Assembly: GCA_017640665.1 (NCBI GenBank)
Contig: JAEPQE010000003.1
Coordinates: 434,001 to 498,000, forward strand
DNA length: 64,000 nucleotides
Direction: 5' to 3'
Source of the DNA: Balneolaceae bacterium
GTDB taxonomy: Bacteria; Bacteroidota; Rhodothermia; Balneolales; Balneolaceae
Both the position numbers and the translations under genes were made by a program. Under the pieces are notes generated by a model, which did no database searches, had not been told where the DNA came from, and saw nothing but the letters and a program-made list of their open reading frames with translations. Shown here piece after piece: positions 8,581-17,717 of this stretch. How positions within the stretch are numbered: position 1 is the stretch's first letter; each line of letters opens with the position of its first letter.

Positions 8581-8868
8581 ATGACTAAAGCAGATATAGT
8601 TGATGTAATATCATCCTCAGTAGGGCTAACAAAAGTAGAGACCGAAGCTGTTGTAAATGGTTTTATGGAAACAGTGATCGATGCTATGAAGCGCGGTGAA
8701 ACCATTGAACTGAGAGGATTCGGAAGTTTTAAAGTAGTAAAAAGAGCGCAGCGGGTAGCACGGAATCCGAAAACAAATGTTGAGGTAATTGTTCCTGAGC
8801 AATATGCGCCTGTACTTAAGATGTCTAAAGATTTTAAAGAAGCAGTTAATGAAGCGATGTCGGTTTAA
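8581..8868 (+). CDS. HU/IHF-family DNA-binding protein
   Basis: This 95-residue protein matches HU/IHF throughout: MTKADIVDVISSSVGL at the start, the hinge GETIELRGFGSFKV, then RVARNPKTNVEVIVPE, the DNA-inserting beta arm. HU bends and compacts DNA as a dimer. HU and IHF cannot be separated from this sequence alone. A purine-rich AAGGAG at 8556-8561 lies 19 bases before the ATG, too far for a standard ribosome site. The 179-base gap upstream, shared with the divergent symporter gene, must hold both promoters; I could not place one with confidence. Confidence 0.95.
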   Translation: MTKADIVDVISSSVGLTKVETEAVVNGFMETVIDAMKRGETIELRGFGSFKVVKRAQRVARNPKTNVEVIVPEQYAPVLKMSKDFKEAVNEAMSV

Positions 8869-8956
8869 ATTTCATTTAGAAAACCCTCGAAAAGTTCTTA
8901 TTTTTGTCAACTGTTCGAACAAAAACAAAATAATCTAAGATCTTAGGTGATTATTT

Positions 8957-9049
8957 ATGCCAAGCGGTAAAAAAAGAAAACGCGCAAAAATAGCTAAGCA
9001 CAAGCGCAAGAAGCGTCTGAGAAAAAACAGACACAAGAAGAAAAAGTAA
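8957..9049 (+). CDS. 30-residue AURKAIP1/COX24-family (mS38-like) basic protein
   Basis: The tiny ORF encodes 30 residues, starting MPSGKKRKRAKIAKHKRKKR, of which about two thirds are Lys, Arg or His. This matches the short AURKAIP1/COX24 (DUF1713) proteins that are conserved in Bacteroidota and related to mitochondrial ribosomal protein mS38. The likely role is as a small-subunit ribosomal protein, inferred from the family. It sits 88 bases after the HU gene and is followed at once by a strong terminator, so it may share the HU transcript. Automated gene finders commonly skip it because of its size. Confidence 0.85.
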   Translation: MPSGKKRKRAKIAKHKRKKRLRKNRHKKKK

Positions 9050-9054
9050 TTTTC

Positions 9055-9081
9055 AGGCTCCGAATTTCGGAGCCTTTTTTG
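9055..9081 (+). terminator. Rho-independent terminator after the HU/COX24 genes
   Basis: AGGCTCCG (9055-9062) pairs perfectly with CGGAGCCT (9068-9075) across a small AATTT loop and is followed by a run of T. It lies 5 bases after the stop of the small basic protein and 2 bases before the stop of the convergent gene, so it probably serves the plus strand. Confidence 0.88.
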
Positions 9082-9083
9082 TT

Positions 9084-9737
9084 TTAGGCAGCAACTGTTT
9101 CTTTTAGAACATCATCGCATCTATGGATAACCCGGCTGGCTTTTAAGAGAAGTTCCTGCATACTCTTGCTTACCAGAGTATTTATTTCATTTACTGTACT
9201 TGGCGCAGAAAGCTCATACTGAAAGTAGGAGATCAAATTAATTGCGGAAAGGTATTTACCTTTCTCATCTCCCTCAATTTCGATATGCCAGCGTGTGATT
9301 ACATTGTCATCTTTAAGAAGTGTATTGATTTCCTGACTAATACCCTCCATCCATTTACTGGCTTGCTCAATTCGGTAATTCCCTTCTTTATCCGGGGCTT
9401 CGGGTTGGCATACATCTATATCAAAAAGCCAGGCCATCTCAATATCAATAGTAGGGCTTACTGGTGTTTTTGAAAGGCGCTCAATCTTAAGAAATGGATG
9501 TTCTTCCATTCCTGTTAACTGTCTTGCTACTGTAGTTTCCCGGAAACTGTCCCAATCAAAATTGATAGAAAGGGATTTCATGAAGTCTGAAGTATTTTCT
9601 AAATCGATAATAAGTTCTAAGCCAATCGCATTAATCTTATTATCTTCCCAGGTTTTAAATTTGCGGCTACTTATTCCCCGTTTATCCAGTTGGGTATCAA
9701 CGGTGTTAACGATAGACTTAAAAATCGGATAGTGCAT
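9084..9737 (-). CDS. Conserved-looking hypothetical protein
   Basis: I do not recognise this 217-residue protein. It has no signal peptide or membrane segment, a mixed alpha/beta composition, and Trp/Asp-rich stretches (FKTWEDNKINAIGLELIIDL, WMEGISQEINTLL). Its ATG at 9737 is 37 bases from the divergent rqcH start, so the two genes share a short promoter region. The length and the normal codon pattern support a real cytoplasmic protein; no function can be proposed. Confidence 0.7.
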   Translation of the reverse strand: MHYPIFKSIVNTVDTQLDKRGISSRKFKTWEDNKINAIGLELIIDLENTSDFMKSLSINFDWDSFRETTVARQLTGMEEHPFLKIERLSKTPVSPTIDIEMAWLFDIDVCQPEAPDKEGNYRIEQASKWMEGISQEINTLLKDDNVITRWHIEIEGDEKGKYLSAINLISYFQYELSAPSTVNEINTLVSKSMQELLLKASRVIHRCDDVLKETVAA

Positions 9738-9774
9738 AGTTAGTATTTATAACTTTCACACTCTTATAAAAGCA

Positions 9775-11352
9775 ATGAATTATTACGAGTTAATATATTT
9801 AAAGAGCGAGCTCAAAAACAAATTATTGAATGGCGTGATAGAGCAAGCTATCACACCTTACAAGAATTTACTGGAGCTTTATATAGCTGGAGAGAGAGAA
9901 AGTTTCAGGCTAATTTTTAGTTCTTCTCCAGGGAACATGGCTTTGTTTCTCGATACTTATCGTCCCGGGAAAAAGGCTAATAGGTTGCTGTTTTTTGAGA
10001 GTATATATAATGTTAAGGTCACAGATATCCAGTTAGCTGATAAAGACCGGATCATTTCTCTGGTATTTGAAAATGGTGATAAACTGCTCTTTAAATTATT
10101 CAGTAATAAAGCTAATGCTTTGCTGATTAGTAATGGTTTGATTTCGGAAACCTTTAAGGATTTTGATGAGATCGGGAATCCAGAGCCAACACCCAAAACA
10201 CAACAACTTTTCTCCAATATTCCTGAACAAGGGAAATCAAAAGCAGTAATGTTGGCGGCGAACCCTTTGTTGCCGAGAGCTGAACTGGAAGAACTGATCA
10301 GGTTAAACCGGCTGGATGGAAAAACTCCGGAGGAAATAGTTCAACTCACTAAAAAAGTAACTGGACAAATCGCAGCAAAGCCAGTCTACAGGAAGTTGGA
10401 TTCCGGGATAGTTACTCTAATTAATGAAGAATTGCTTCCGTTAAATACTCAGGAGGAATACGAATCTGTAAACGATTTGATATCGTATCGATTCAGGAAC
10501 TATGCTCATTATCAGCGTCTTAACCAACAAAAAGGATCGATTTCAAAAGCAATAAAGCGGGACATCAAACGGCTGAATTCATCACTAAGGAATCTTTCCA
10601 AAGCAGATAAAGGAATTGAAAAAGCGGAAACTTATGAGAAGTATGGGCATTTACTGATGGCGAATGCACATCTTGAGAAACCTCAAACAAACACATTAAC
10701 AGTTTCAGATTTGTATGATGGAGGAAAGGAAATTCAGATTAAAGTAGATCCGGAACTTACTGTCGCTGAGAATGCCGAGCATTACTATAATCGTTCATCC
10801 AGTGCTTTGAAATCTTATAAAGAAGCAGAAAAGCGGACTCCTAAATTAGAAGAACGTCATAATCGACTCCTGAGAATGGAGCAGGAACTCAAAGAAATTT
10901 CTCATCTAAGAGACTTGGATGATTGGAAGAAAGAGCATCAAAAAGAAATCGGAAATCTGGGTTTTGGGAAATCAAAAAAGCAAGAAAGTGCACTTCCATT
11001 TCATACATTGGAACTGAACGGTTATCAAATATGGATTGGTAAGAATGCGAAAAGCAACGATAAAATCGTTCAACTTTCACATAAAGAAGATGTTTGGATG
11101 CATGCCCGTGGAGTCCCGGGTTCTCATTTAGTAGTTCGAATGGAAAACAATAAGGAGATGCCTTCAAAAGAAACCATTGCCAGAGCAGCCTCTTTCGCAG
11201 CGTATAATTCCAAGGCGAAGGGGGCTAAGCTGGTTCCTGTGATTTTTACTAAAAGAAAGTACGTTCGAAAACCAAAAGGAGCAGCTCCTGGTACTGTTCT
11301 GGTTCAGAAAGAAGAAGTAGAACTGGTTAAACCCGAAAAGCCTGAAGTATGA
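9775..11352 (+). CDS. rqcH: NFACT protein RqcH (Rqc2 homologue)
   Basis: RqcH binds 50S subunits blocked by peptidyl-tRNA and recruits tRNA-Ala to add alanine tails that mark stalled products for degradation. The 525-residue protein shows the NFACT-N part (YELIYLKSELKNKLLNG at the start), a long helical coiled-coil middle (about 250-390), and the NFACT-R domain near the C-terminus with DVWMHARGVPGSHLVVR and KYVRKPKGAAPGTVLV. It heads a plus-strand gene run and overlaps aroK by 4 bases (ATGA), so the genes are probably co-transcribed. Confidence 0.9.
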   Translation: MNYYELIYLKSELKNKLLNGVIEQAITPYKNLLELYIAGERESFRLIFSSSPGNMALFLDTYRPGKKANRLLFFESIYNVKVTDIQLADKDRIISLVFENGDKLLFKLFSNKANALLISNGLISETFKDFDEIGNPEPTPKTQQLFSNIPEQGKSKAVMLAANPLLPRAELEELIRLNRLDGKTPEEIVQLTKKVTGQIAAKPVYRKLDSGIVTLINEELLPLNTQEEYESVNDLISYRFRNYAHYQRLNQQKGSISKAIKRDIKRLNSSLRNLSKADKGIEKAETYEKYGHLLMANAHLEKPQTNTLTVSDLYDGGKEIQIKVDPELTVAENAEHYYNRSSSALKSYKEAEKRTPKLEERHNRLLRMEQELKEISHLRDLDDWKKEHQKEIGNLGFGKSKKQESALPFHTLELNGYQIWIGKNAKSNDKIVQLSHKEDVWMHARGVPGSHLVVRMENNKEMPSKETIARAASFAAYNSKAKGAKLVPVIFTKRKYVRKPKGAAPGTVLVQKEEVELVKPEKPEV

Positions 11353-11912
11353 ATGAGTATCGATTAAAAAAATTTGATGGAAGTATTTATTTAACTGGGT
11401 TTATGGCCTCTGGTAAAAGTGCTATTGGACGTGAAATTGCAAAAAAACTGGAAAGACCATTCGTAGATCTTGATGCGATTATTAAAAGGGGAGAAGGGAA
11501 ATCGATTAAAAGAATTTTTGAAGAGGAAGGTGAACCATACTTCCGGGACCGGGAATGGCAGTATTTACTTGAACTCACCAGAGAGTTTAAAGGAGTGGTT
11601 GCACTAGGTGGTGGAGCACTTCATAATCAACGGGTGGTAGATCATTTAAAAGTGCACGGAATACTGGTGTTTATTAAAGCACCAATGGAGGTAATTGTTG
11701 AACGGGTAATGAGAAATACAAAACGACCTATTGTACTTAATGCCGAAGGTAAAATAAAATCGCGGGAAACTCTGTTTACAGAGCTTAAAGCCTTATATTC
11801 ATCCCGAATAGAATATTATAAACAAGCTCAGGTTACATTAGAAAGCCATGGCAATGAGCTGAAAGAAGGACAGGCTCTGAAATTGATCGAAAAGTTAACA
11901 AGGTATGTTTGA
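11349..11912 (+). CDS. aroK: Shikimate kinase
   Basis: The enzyme phosphorylates shikimate with ATP (aromatic amino acid pathway). Visible are the P-loop GFMASGKS (residues 17-24), the DLD pair in VDLDAIIKRGEGKSIKRIF, the shikimate-binding FRDREW, and VVALGGGAL. At 187 residues it is normal in length. It overlaps the upstream rqcH stop by 4 bases and the downstream aroB start by 8 bases, showing a tightly packed operon that pairs two consecutive pathway genes. Confidence 0.95.
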   Translation: MNEYRLKKFDGSIYLTGFMASGKSAIGREIAKKLERPFVDLDAIIKRGEGKSIKRIFEEEGEPYFRDREWQYLLELTREFKGVVALGGGALHNQRVVDHLKVHGILVFIKAPMEVIVERVMRNTKRPIVLNAEGKIKSRETLFTELKALYSSRIEYYKQAQVTLESHGNELKEGQALKLIEKLTRYV

Positions 11913-12999
11913 TTCTATACCCGTAAGTACAACATCTACAGATTCATACACAATTACCGTTGGTGAAAACCTGATGGAAGAAGTTGCTGAAACGTTAGCA
12001 TCTCGGTTTAGCCGATCTAAGTTGTTTATGATTATTGATGAGAAAGTCTATCGGAACCATAGCTCATATATAGAATCTGAGCTGGAAATGAAGTTTTCAA
12101 GAATTACTAAATATGTGGTTCCAAGTGGAGAGAGTAATAAAAGCATGGAACAGTTCTCCAGAATTGTAGACTTTATACTTGAAAACGGAGTAGAACGTTC
12201 AACTTCTTTACTAGCTGTAGGGGGAGGAGTAGTAGGTGATCTCGCTGGGTTTGTTGCTGCTTCGGTATTAAGAGGAATTCCACTTATTCATTTACCAACT
12301 ACGCTATTGGCTATGGTTGATAGCTCAATCGGAGGAAAAACAGGAGTTAATCATGAAGTCGGAAAAAACTTAATCGGTGCCTTTTATCAGCCAAAAGCTG
12401 TATTTGCTGATGTTACTTTTCTAGAAACACTTCCAAGGCAGGAATGGGTGAACGGAATGAGCGAAATACTTAAGTACGCAATGATTGAATCACCCGATCT
12501 TTTCACGCAGTTAAAGGAATTAACTCAGCATAACGAATTTGCATCACCGAAAGAATGGATACCGATTATTAAACAAAGTGCGGACATTAAAGTAGATATT
12601 GTAAACAAAGATGTTAAAGAATCCGGTATAAGAGAGTTTCTAAACTTTGGACATACCTTTGCTCATGTAATCGAAAGAAAGGGAGAATACGGGCACTGCT
12701 CTCATGGAGAGGCCGTTTTTGCAGGGATGTTTGGCGCAGTTGAAGCATCGAACCGAACCGGGGCTTCAATTAGTACAAACGATTTAGAGTACTTCAAGCC
12801 GTTGTATAATTTGAATCTTGAGAAAATTGGAACTGATACTAAGGAATTAACTCAACTTATGTTGAGAGACAAAAAAGTGAAAGATCAAACGATTCGCCTG
12901 ATTTTACTGGAAGAGATGGGTAAGCCTGTTGTTAAATCGTTTGAAGAAACAAAATTGGTAGAAGCAAGCTGGAACTATCTTATTTCGGAATTCACCTAA
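11905..12999 (+). CDS. aroB: 3-dehydroquinate synthase
   Basis: AroB converts DAHP to 3-dehydroquinate using NAD+ and a divalent metal. The 364-residue sequence has VGGGVVGDLAGFVAA (NAD site), HLPTTLLAMVDSSIGGKTGVN (active-site loop), and NFGHTFAHVIE and HGEAV, which supply the metal-binding histidines. The ATG lies within the aroK end, an 8-base overlap. Its length is normal and no key residue appears to be missing. Confidence 0.96.
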   Translation: MFDSIPVSTTSTDSYTITVGENLMEEVAETLASRFSRSKLFMIIDEKVYRNHSSYIESELEMKFSRITKYVVPSGESNKSMEQFSRIVDFILENGVERSTSLLAVGGGVVGDLAGFVAASVLRGIPLIHLPTTLLAMVDSSIGGKTGVNHEVGKNLIGAFYQPKAVFADVTFLETLPRQEWVNGMSEILKYAMIESPDLFTQLKELTQHNEFASPKEWIPIIKQSADIKVDIVNKDVKESGIREFLNFGHTFAHVIERKGEYGHCSHGEAVFAGMFGAVEASNRTGASISTNDLEYFKPLYNLNLEKIGTDTKELTQLMLRDKKVKDQTIRLILLEEMGKPVVKSFEETKLVEASWNYLISEFT

Positions 13000-13003
13000 A
13001 TTT

Positions 13004-16000
13004 ATGGCAATACGCTGGATACATAAAGCCTGGTCCGTTTTTTGGACATATTTTGGCATTACTGTTGCGGTAATTCTTGTACTTGGTGTGATCGGTTTTG
13101 GGGTTTTACAGCTACCGGCTTCGAAGAGCTACATTGTTTCTAAAATTGAAGAACGATTTAACACACAACATCAGGGAGTACTAAAATTTGGGAAGTTTTC
13201 AGGTACGTTTCCGGTAAGCTTTGAGTTTGAGAATGTGGCATTATATCCCGATTCCAGTCTTAAAAATCCTATTTTTGAAACAGATACGATTACTGCTACA
13301 CTCGACTTCTGGGCGTTATTTCGAAATCGCTTTGTGGTAAATAGTCTGAATGTAAAGTCTCCAAAACTGGTACTTGAGAAAGATTCATCCAGGTCTATTC
13401 TCAACGCGATTAGAAAAAGAAACGTGGTTCAGACAAATTCTTCTGCAATAACTTCCGCTCCTGCAAACCCATTTGTGGAAATACTTGCCCCTTCTGTCAT
13501 TCTTTCGAATGGAACGGTTGTGATGAAAGAGGTAATACCCAATCTTCCGAATGATTTGGATAGTGTGACCTTTCAAGACCTCAATATCAACATGTTTTTA
13601 GATTATAATCATGAAGGTCGTTTTGTCGATATTGATCAACTTAGTATGAAGATTCCTGAGTTTGATGTAGAGAATATAAGTTTGTATGGTCAGGTTTTTA
13701 ATGACAATCAATTTCTTGAACTCAATGCTTTTAATATCAATTTTGGAAACTCTATCCTGCGTTTTGGTATGGAAGCAGATGGAGTTGATATTTTTAAAGG
13801 CGAAATTGTTAATCAATTAAATACTTCTCAGCTTTCACTGGATATTAATGAGTTCAAGATCGAGCCATCCTTGATAACAAGAGTTTTTGAAAATTATCCT
13901 TATTCACAGAAAAACCTTTCTTTAAATTTAAACGCTGAAGGAAGTGTGGACTCTTTATGGGTTGAGGAATTCCTACTAGGTTTTGGAGAAAGTAGCTTTG
14001 AAGGATTTGGTTACATCAAGAATCCTTTGTTATCTCAGGCGCTTTTTTTCGATTCTGAAATTCACGATATCTATCTTGATTCTACCGACATTCTTACCAT
14101 TTTCGAAAACATTACTCCGAATCAATTAGGGGCAATAACATCGTCAAGTGTTGACATCAAAACATCAGGTAATTCAGAAAAGGTGAACAGCCTGATTGAA
14201 TTATCAGGAGCAAGGGGAAATGCTTTATTAGAGAGTGAACTCTTTTTAAATGATGAGCTTTCTTTCGGTACTTTTGTTACGGTAGACAGTGTTAATTTGG
14301 GAATGCTTTTTACCGATCAGATTGTGCAGTCAGATATATCCGGTTTCATCAATATCGAAACCTCCAGCCTTAAAGAGATAAAAAATTCGGTTGGTGAAGC
14401 CGAGTTTGATTTCCAGAATGGATCTATAAATGGGGTAAGTTACGACAGCTTATCAATAACCGGGAATTGGGATTCAGGCATAGTTTCGCCTTCTTTTAAA
14501 TTACAATCTCCCGAAACAGAAGTAAGAGGAATGGGAACCATTCAGTTAACCGACTCTATTCCTTCTATCGAGTTTACCGGGAGCGCAAAAAACCTCAATG
14601 TTAAAGCTTTGACTCAGTCTGAAGTTATGTCCGAGGCCTTTGTAGATTTAGATTACGAAGTATTTTTAAGTGGGTCGAATCGAGAGAATATTTACGGTCA
14701 GGTTAGCCTGGATATTCCATTCTCCGTAGTAAATGGCGATACACTACCTTTGCACCAAATTTATGCGGATTTCAATGAACCCGGATTGAACACAAGAATA
14801 TTGAGGATTACTTCTACAGCATTTGATCTCGATGTTAATGGTCAATTTGATCCAAATGATATGATAGAATTGGCTCCGCTTTGGACAAATTATTTTGAGA
14901 ATAGAATAGAAGAAGAGATTCTATTCAAAGGTACTCAAAGAGCTGATTCGCTAGAGCCTCAAGTTACCGACCAAAACTTTAGCATAGGATTGTCGTTGAA
15001 GAATTTGGCTTTATTGAAAGCATACTTTCCTGCAATACCTGCCTTAAATTCTAAGGCTCAAATCAATTCAAATTTCAACGTTAACAGAGAGAGACTGCTT
15101 TTTAACGCATCGGTAACAGATTCTGAGTTCAGCTACAAAAATTCTAAAGCAGATTCTTTAGTAGTACAGATAACAGGGAGTTTTAGAGAGAGACAAAAAA
15201 TCAAAGAATTCAGCAGCTTTAGAGCTCAGGTTCAATCTTCAGGTTTAGAAACTGAATTTATATCAGCGAATAGTTTCAACATGTCTTTTGAAATGGAGGA
15301 AGACTCTGTCTTGTTCACTCAAAACCTTACAGGAATTGCTGATGAAGCAGCTTTGGAGCTTTCCGGCGAAATAGCGCTTAAAGATTCCAGCCTTGACCTT
15401 ACTGTCAGGAATTTTGAATTAGGGAGCGAGGTATATAAATGGCAAAACGAAGGCATTCCATTCGTAAGTTATCAGCCTGAAAACAAACTAAGATTTCAGG
15501 ACTTTACTTTTTCAAATTTTGAAGAGTTTGTAAGCATAGAAGGAACTTTTAGTAACGTTCCAAGCGATTCAGTCAACTATGTAATCAGAAGTGTTGATTT
15601 ATCCCGTATTTCGACCCTGGTTAATGGACGAATTGATTTCTCGGGTGAACTGGATGGAAGGTTTACAACTCGTTCTTTAACAAGAATCCCCACCATTCAG
15701 GGAGAGCTTAATGTATTTGAACTTGGTCTGGATGAAAATATAGTGGGAGATGTAAGTTTAAATAGCGTATTCAATAGAGAATTAAACCGTTTTGATACTA
15801 ATATTTCTATTAATACCGACTCCACTAAGTACCCGGAATACTTTGTGAGAAATGCTCGCCTTGGACAGGATATTGAGCTTAATGGATATGTTTTAGCTCC
15901 CGAGAACGGAGAATTCCCCGATGAAGATTCACTCTTTAATTTCGACCTGGAATTTGAGAATGTTGATTTATGGGTTATCCCATTTATCGCACCAAAAGTA

Positions 16001-17710
16001 TTCGCAGAAATGTCTGGTAAGGCATCAGGAAGTGGGTATGTTTGGGGGAATCTCGATACTTATGATTTCAGTGTCGATTATTCAATAGGAATGGACGATG
16101 CAGTGTACATGAAGCCTAGGTTCCTCGACACCTTTTATTACGGTCAGGGGTTGTTGAATTTTTCCAGAGAAAATGGGCTCGACTTTCAGGACATATTTAT
16201 TATTGATCCCTCAGGTGGTTCTGCAATTTTGAGCGGAACGTATAATTTGAACAACTTCCAACAAATACATCTAATTGATCTTGAACTTCAGATGGATGAA
16301 TTTCAATTTCTGAACAGTACTCTGGATCCTACATTACCATTTTTTGGAGACGCCTATGGAACCAGTACTATCCGCATGACGGGTACAAATCTTAATCCGG
16401 TTCTTTCAACTGCAACTCCGGTTTACATATCCGACTTTTCAAATATTGGGATTCCTCTTTTAGAAGAAACAGAGTTTGATGAAGACAATAAATTTATTCG
16501 GTTTGTAGATGACTTCTCAGTGGCAAAAAAGAGAAGCTCAGGTCCTGCAAGTACAGATGCCGAGTTTACAGTAGTTGAAGAGAATGATCCTTTTGACCGA
16601 ACCTTTATAGAACGTTTTACCCTCGATCTTCAATTCATAGCCAATCAACCGATGACGGTCCGATTGATATTTGATCCTATAACCGGAGATATGATTACCG
16701 CTAATGGTACTGGCAGGCTCAGAATTCAGCTTCAGGATGAAGATCTAAGTATGTTTGGTCAATTTGATATTTCAGGAGGGAACTACAACTTTGTAAGTGG
16801 CGATATTTTTACCAGAAGATTTGAGATTTCACCGGGCGGTTCGATCATTTGGGAAGGTTCTCCGACCGATGCACGCCTGGATCTGGAAGCAGTGTATGAA
16901 GCACGGCCGGATATCAATACCCTAACCAGAGCAAGAGCCGAAATTGATCAGGAAACGTCTCAACGTGTTCCGGTCCAATTGGTATTGAATATTGAAGGAT
17001 CTCTGAACAGCATTGAAAATAATTTCTTTTTCAGGCTTCCAAATACATTCGAATCGCGACAGAATACTACGCTTTCTACCCAAATCAACTCTTTAAATAG
17101 AAATGAAGACGAAAAGCTAATTCAAGCTACCAGTTTTCTTTTAATGGGTGATTTTATTCCATCCACATCAGCAACTACAAGTACTACAAACTCCTTTACA
17201 GATAACTTTTCAGGAAGTGGTGCAGTATTAAATCCTTTGCTCTCAAGCCAGGTTATCAGTCCTTTGCTATCAAACCAGATTAATTCTTTATTAAGAAGTG
17301 ATATTGGAAGTTTAGATATTGATTTCAACCTCAACACCTATAACAATGTGGACCTGGCTGTAGCTCTTCGACTGTACAACGACCGTATCATACTTAGCAG
17401 AGAAGGGCAAATCACTGGCGCACAGTCGAATATTGGAGATATTGGAGCAACGTACAGAATCAATCAAACACTATCAGTTACCGCTTTCCATCGCCAGGAT
17501 CCTACTTTCAGCAATTTTGGCGGGGTTGATGATGGCCGGCAAGGTCAGGATATTAACGGAGTGGGGCTTGAAGCAGAGGTAAGTTTTAACAGTTGGAATG
17601 AATTTTTCAGAAAATTAGCTAATCCTTTTAGAAGGCTTTTTGGGACAAAAGATAAGGAAGAGGAAGAAACAGAAGAACAAACAGAAAATCAGAATCCCCC
17701 ATCGAAATAA
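13004..17710 (+). CDS. tamB: TamB-like translocation and assembly module protein (DUF490)
   Basis: This 1568-residue protein has an N-terminal membrane anchor (about residues 10-35) and a very long periplasmic part of repeated short beta strands, ending in a TamB_C/DUF490 domain recognised by IWEGSPTDARLDLEAVYEAR and the closing RINQTLSVTAFHRQDP region. TamB-type proteins span the periplasm and are thought to move phospholipids to the outer membrane or help insert outer-membrane proteins. The tail is highly acidic (EEEETEEQTENQ). The gene starts 4 bases after aroB. Two genes later lies an outer-membrane barrel protein that could be a functional partner. Confidence 0.88.
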   Translation: MAIRWIHKAWSVFWTYFGITVAVILVLGVIGFGVLQLPASKSYIVSKIEERFNTQHQGVLKFGKFSGTFPVSFEFENVALYPDSSLKNPIFETDTITATLDFWALFRNRFVVNSLNVKSPKLVLEKDSSRSILNAIRKRNVVQTNSSAITSAPANPFVEILAPSVILSNGTVVMKEVIPNLPNDLDSVTFQDLNINMFLDYNHEGRFVDIDQLSMKIPEFDVENISLYGQVFNDNQFLELNAFNINFGNSILRFGMEADGVDIFKGEIVNQLNTSQLSLDINEFKIEPSLITRVFENYPYSQKNLSLNLNAEGSVDSLWVEEFLLGFGESSFEGFGYIKNPLLSQALFFDSEIHDIYLDSTDILTIFENITPNQLGAITSSSVDIKTSGNSEKVNSLIELSGARGNALLESELFLNDELSFGTFVTVDSVNLGMLFTDQIVQSDISGFINIETSSLKEIKNSVGEAEFDFQNGSINGVSYDSLSITGNWDSGIVSPSFKLQSPETEVRGMGTIQLTDSIPSIEFTGSAKNLNVKALTQSEVMSEAFVDLDYEVFLSGSNRENIYGQVSLDIPFSVVNGDTLPLHQIYADFNEPGLNTRILRITSTAFDLDVNGQFDPNDMIELAPLWTNYFENRIEEEILFKGTQRADSLEPQVTDQNFSIGLSLKNLALLKAYFPAIPALNSKAQINSNFNVNRERLLFNASVTDSEFSYKNSKADSLVVQITGSFRERQKIKEFSSFRAQVQSSGLETEFISANSFNMSFEMEEDSVLFTQNLTGIADEAALELSGEIALKDSSLDLTVRNFELGSEVYKWQNEGIPFVSYQPENKLRFQDFTFSNFEEFVSIEGTFSNVPSDSVNYVIRSVDLSRISTLVNGRIDFSGELDGRFTTRSLTRIPTIQGELNVFELGLDENIVGDVSLNSVFNRELNRFDTNISINTDSTKYPEYFVRNARLGQDIELNGYVLAPENGEFPDEDSLFNFDLEFENVDLWVIPFIAPKVFAEMSGKASGSGYVWGNLDTYDFSVDYSIGMDDAVYMKPRFLDTFYYGQGLLNFSRENGLDFQDIFIIDPSGGSAILSGTYNLNNFQQIHLIDLELQMDEFQFLNSTLDPTLPFFGDAYGTSTIRMTGTNLNPVLSTATPVYISDFSNIGIPLLEETEFDEDNKFIRFVDDFSVAKKRSSGPASTDAEFTVVEENDPFDRTFIERFTLDLQFIANQPMTVRLIFDPITGDMITANGTGRLRIQLQDEDLSMFGQFDISGGNYNFVSGDIFTRRFEISPGGSIIWEGSPTDARLDLEAVYEARPDINTLTRARAEIDQETSQRVPVQLVLNIEGSLNSIENNFFFRLPNTFESRQNTTLSTQINSLNRNEDEKLIQATSFLLMGDFIPSTSATTSTTNSFTDNFSGSGAVLNPLLSSQVISPLLSNQINSLLRSDIGSLDIDFNLNTYNNVDLAVALRLYNDRIILSREGQITGAQSNIGDIGATYRINQTLSVTAFHRQDPTFSNFGGVDDGRQGQDINGVGLEAEVSFNSWNEFFRKLANPFRRLFGTKDKEEEETEEQTENQNPPSK

Positions 17711-17717
17711 GGAATGA

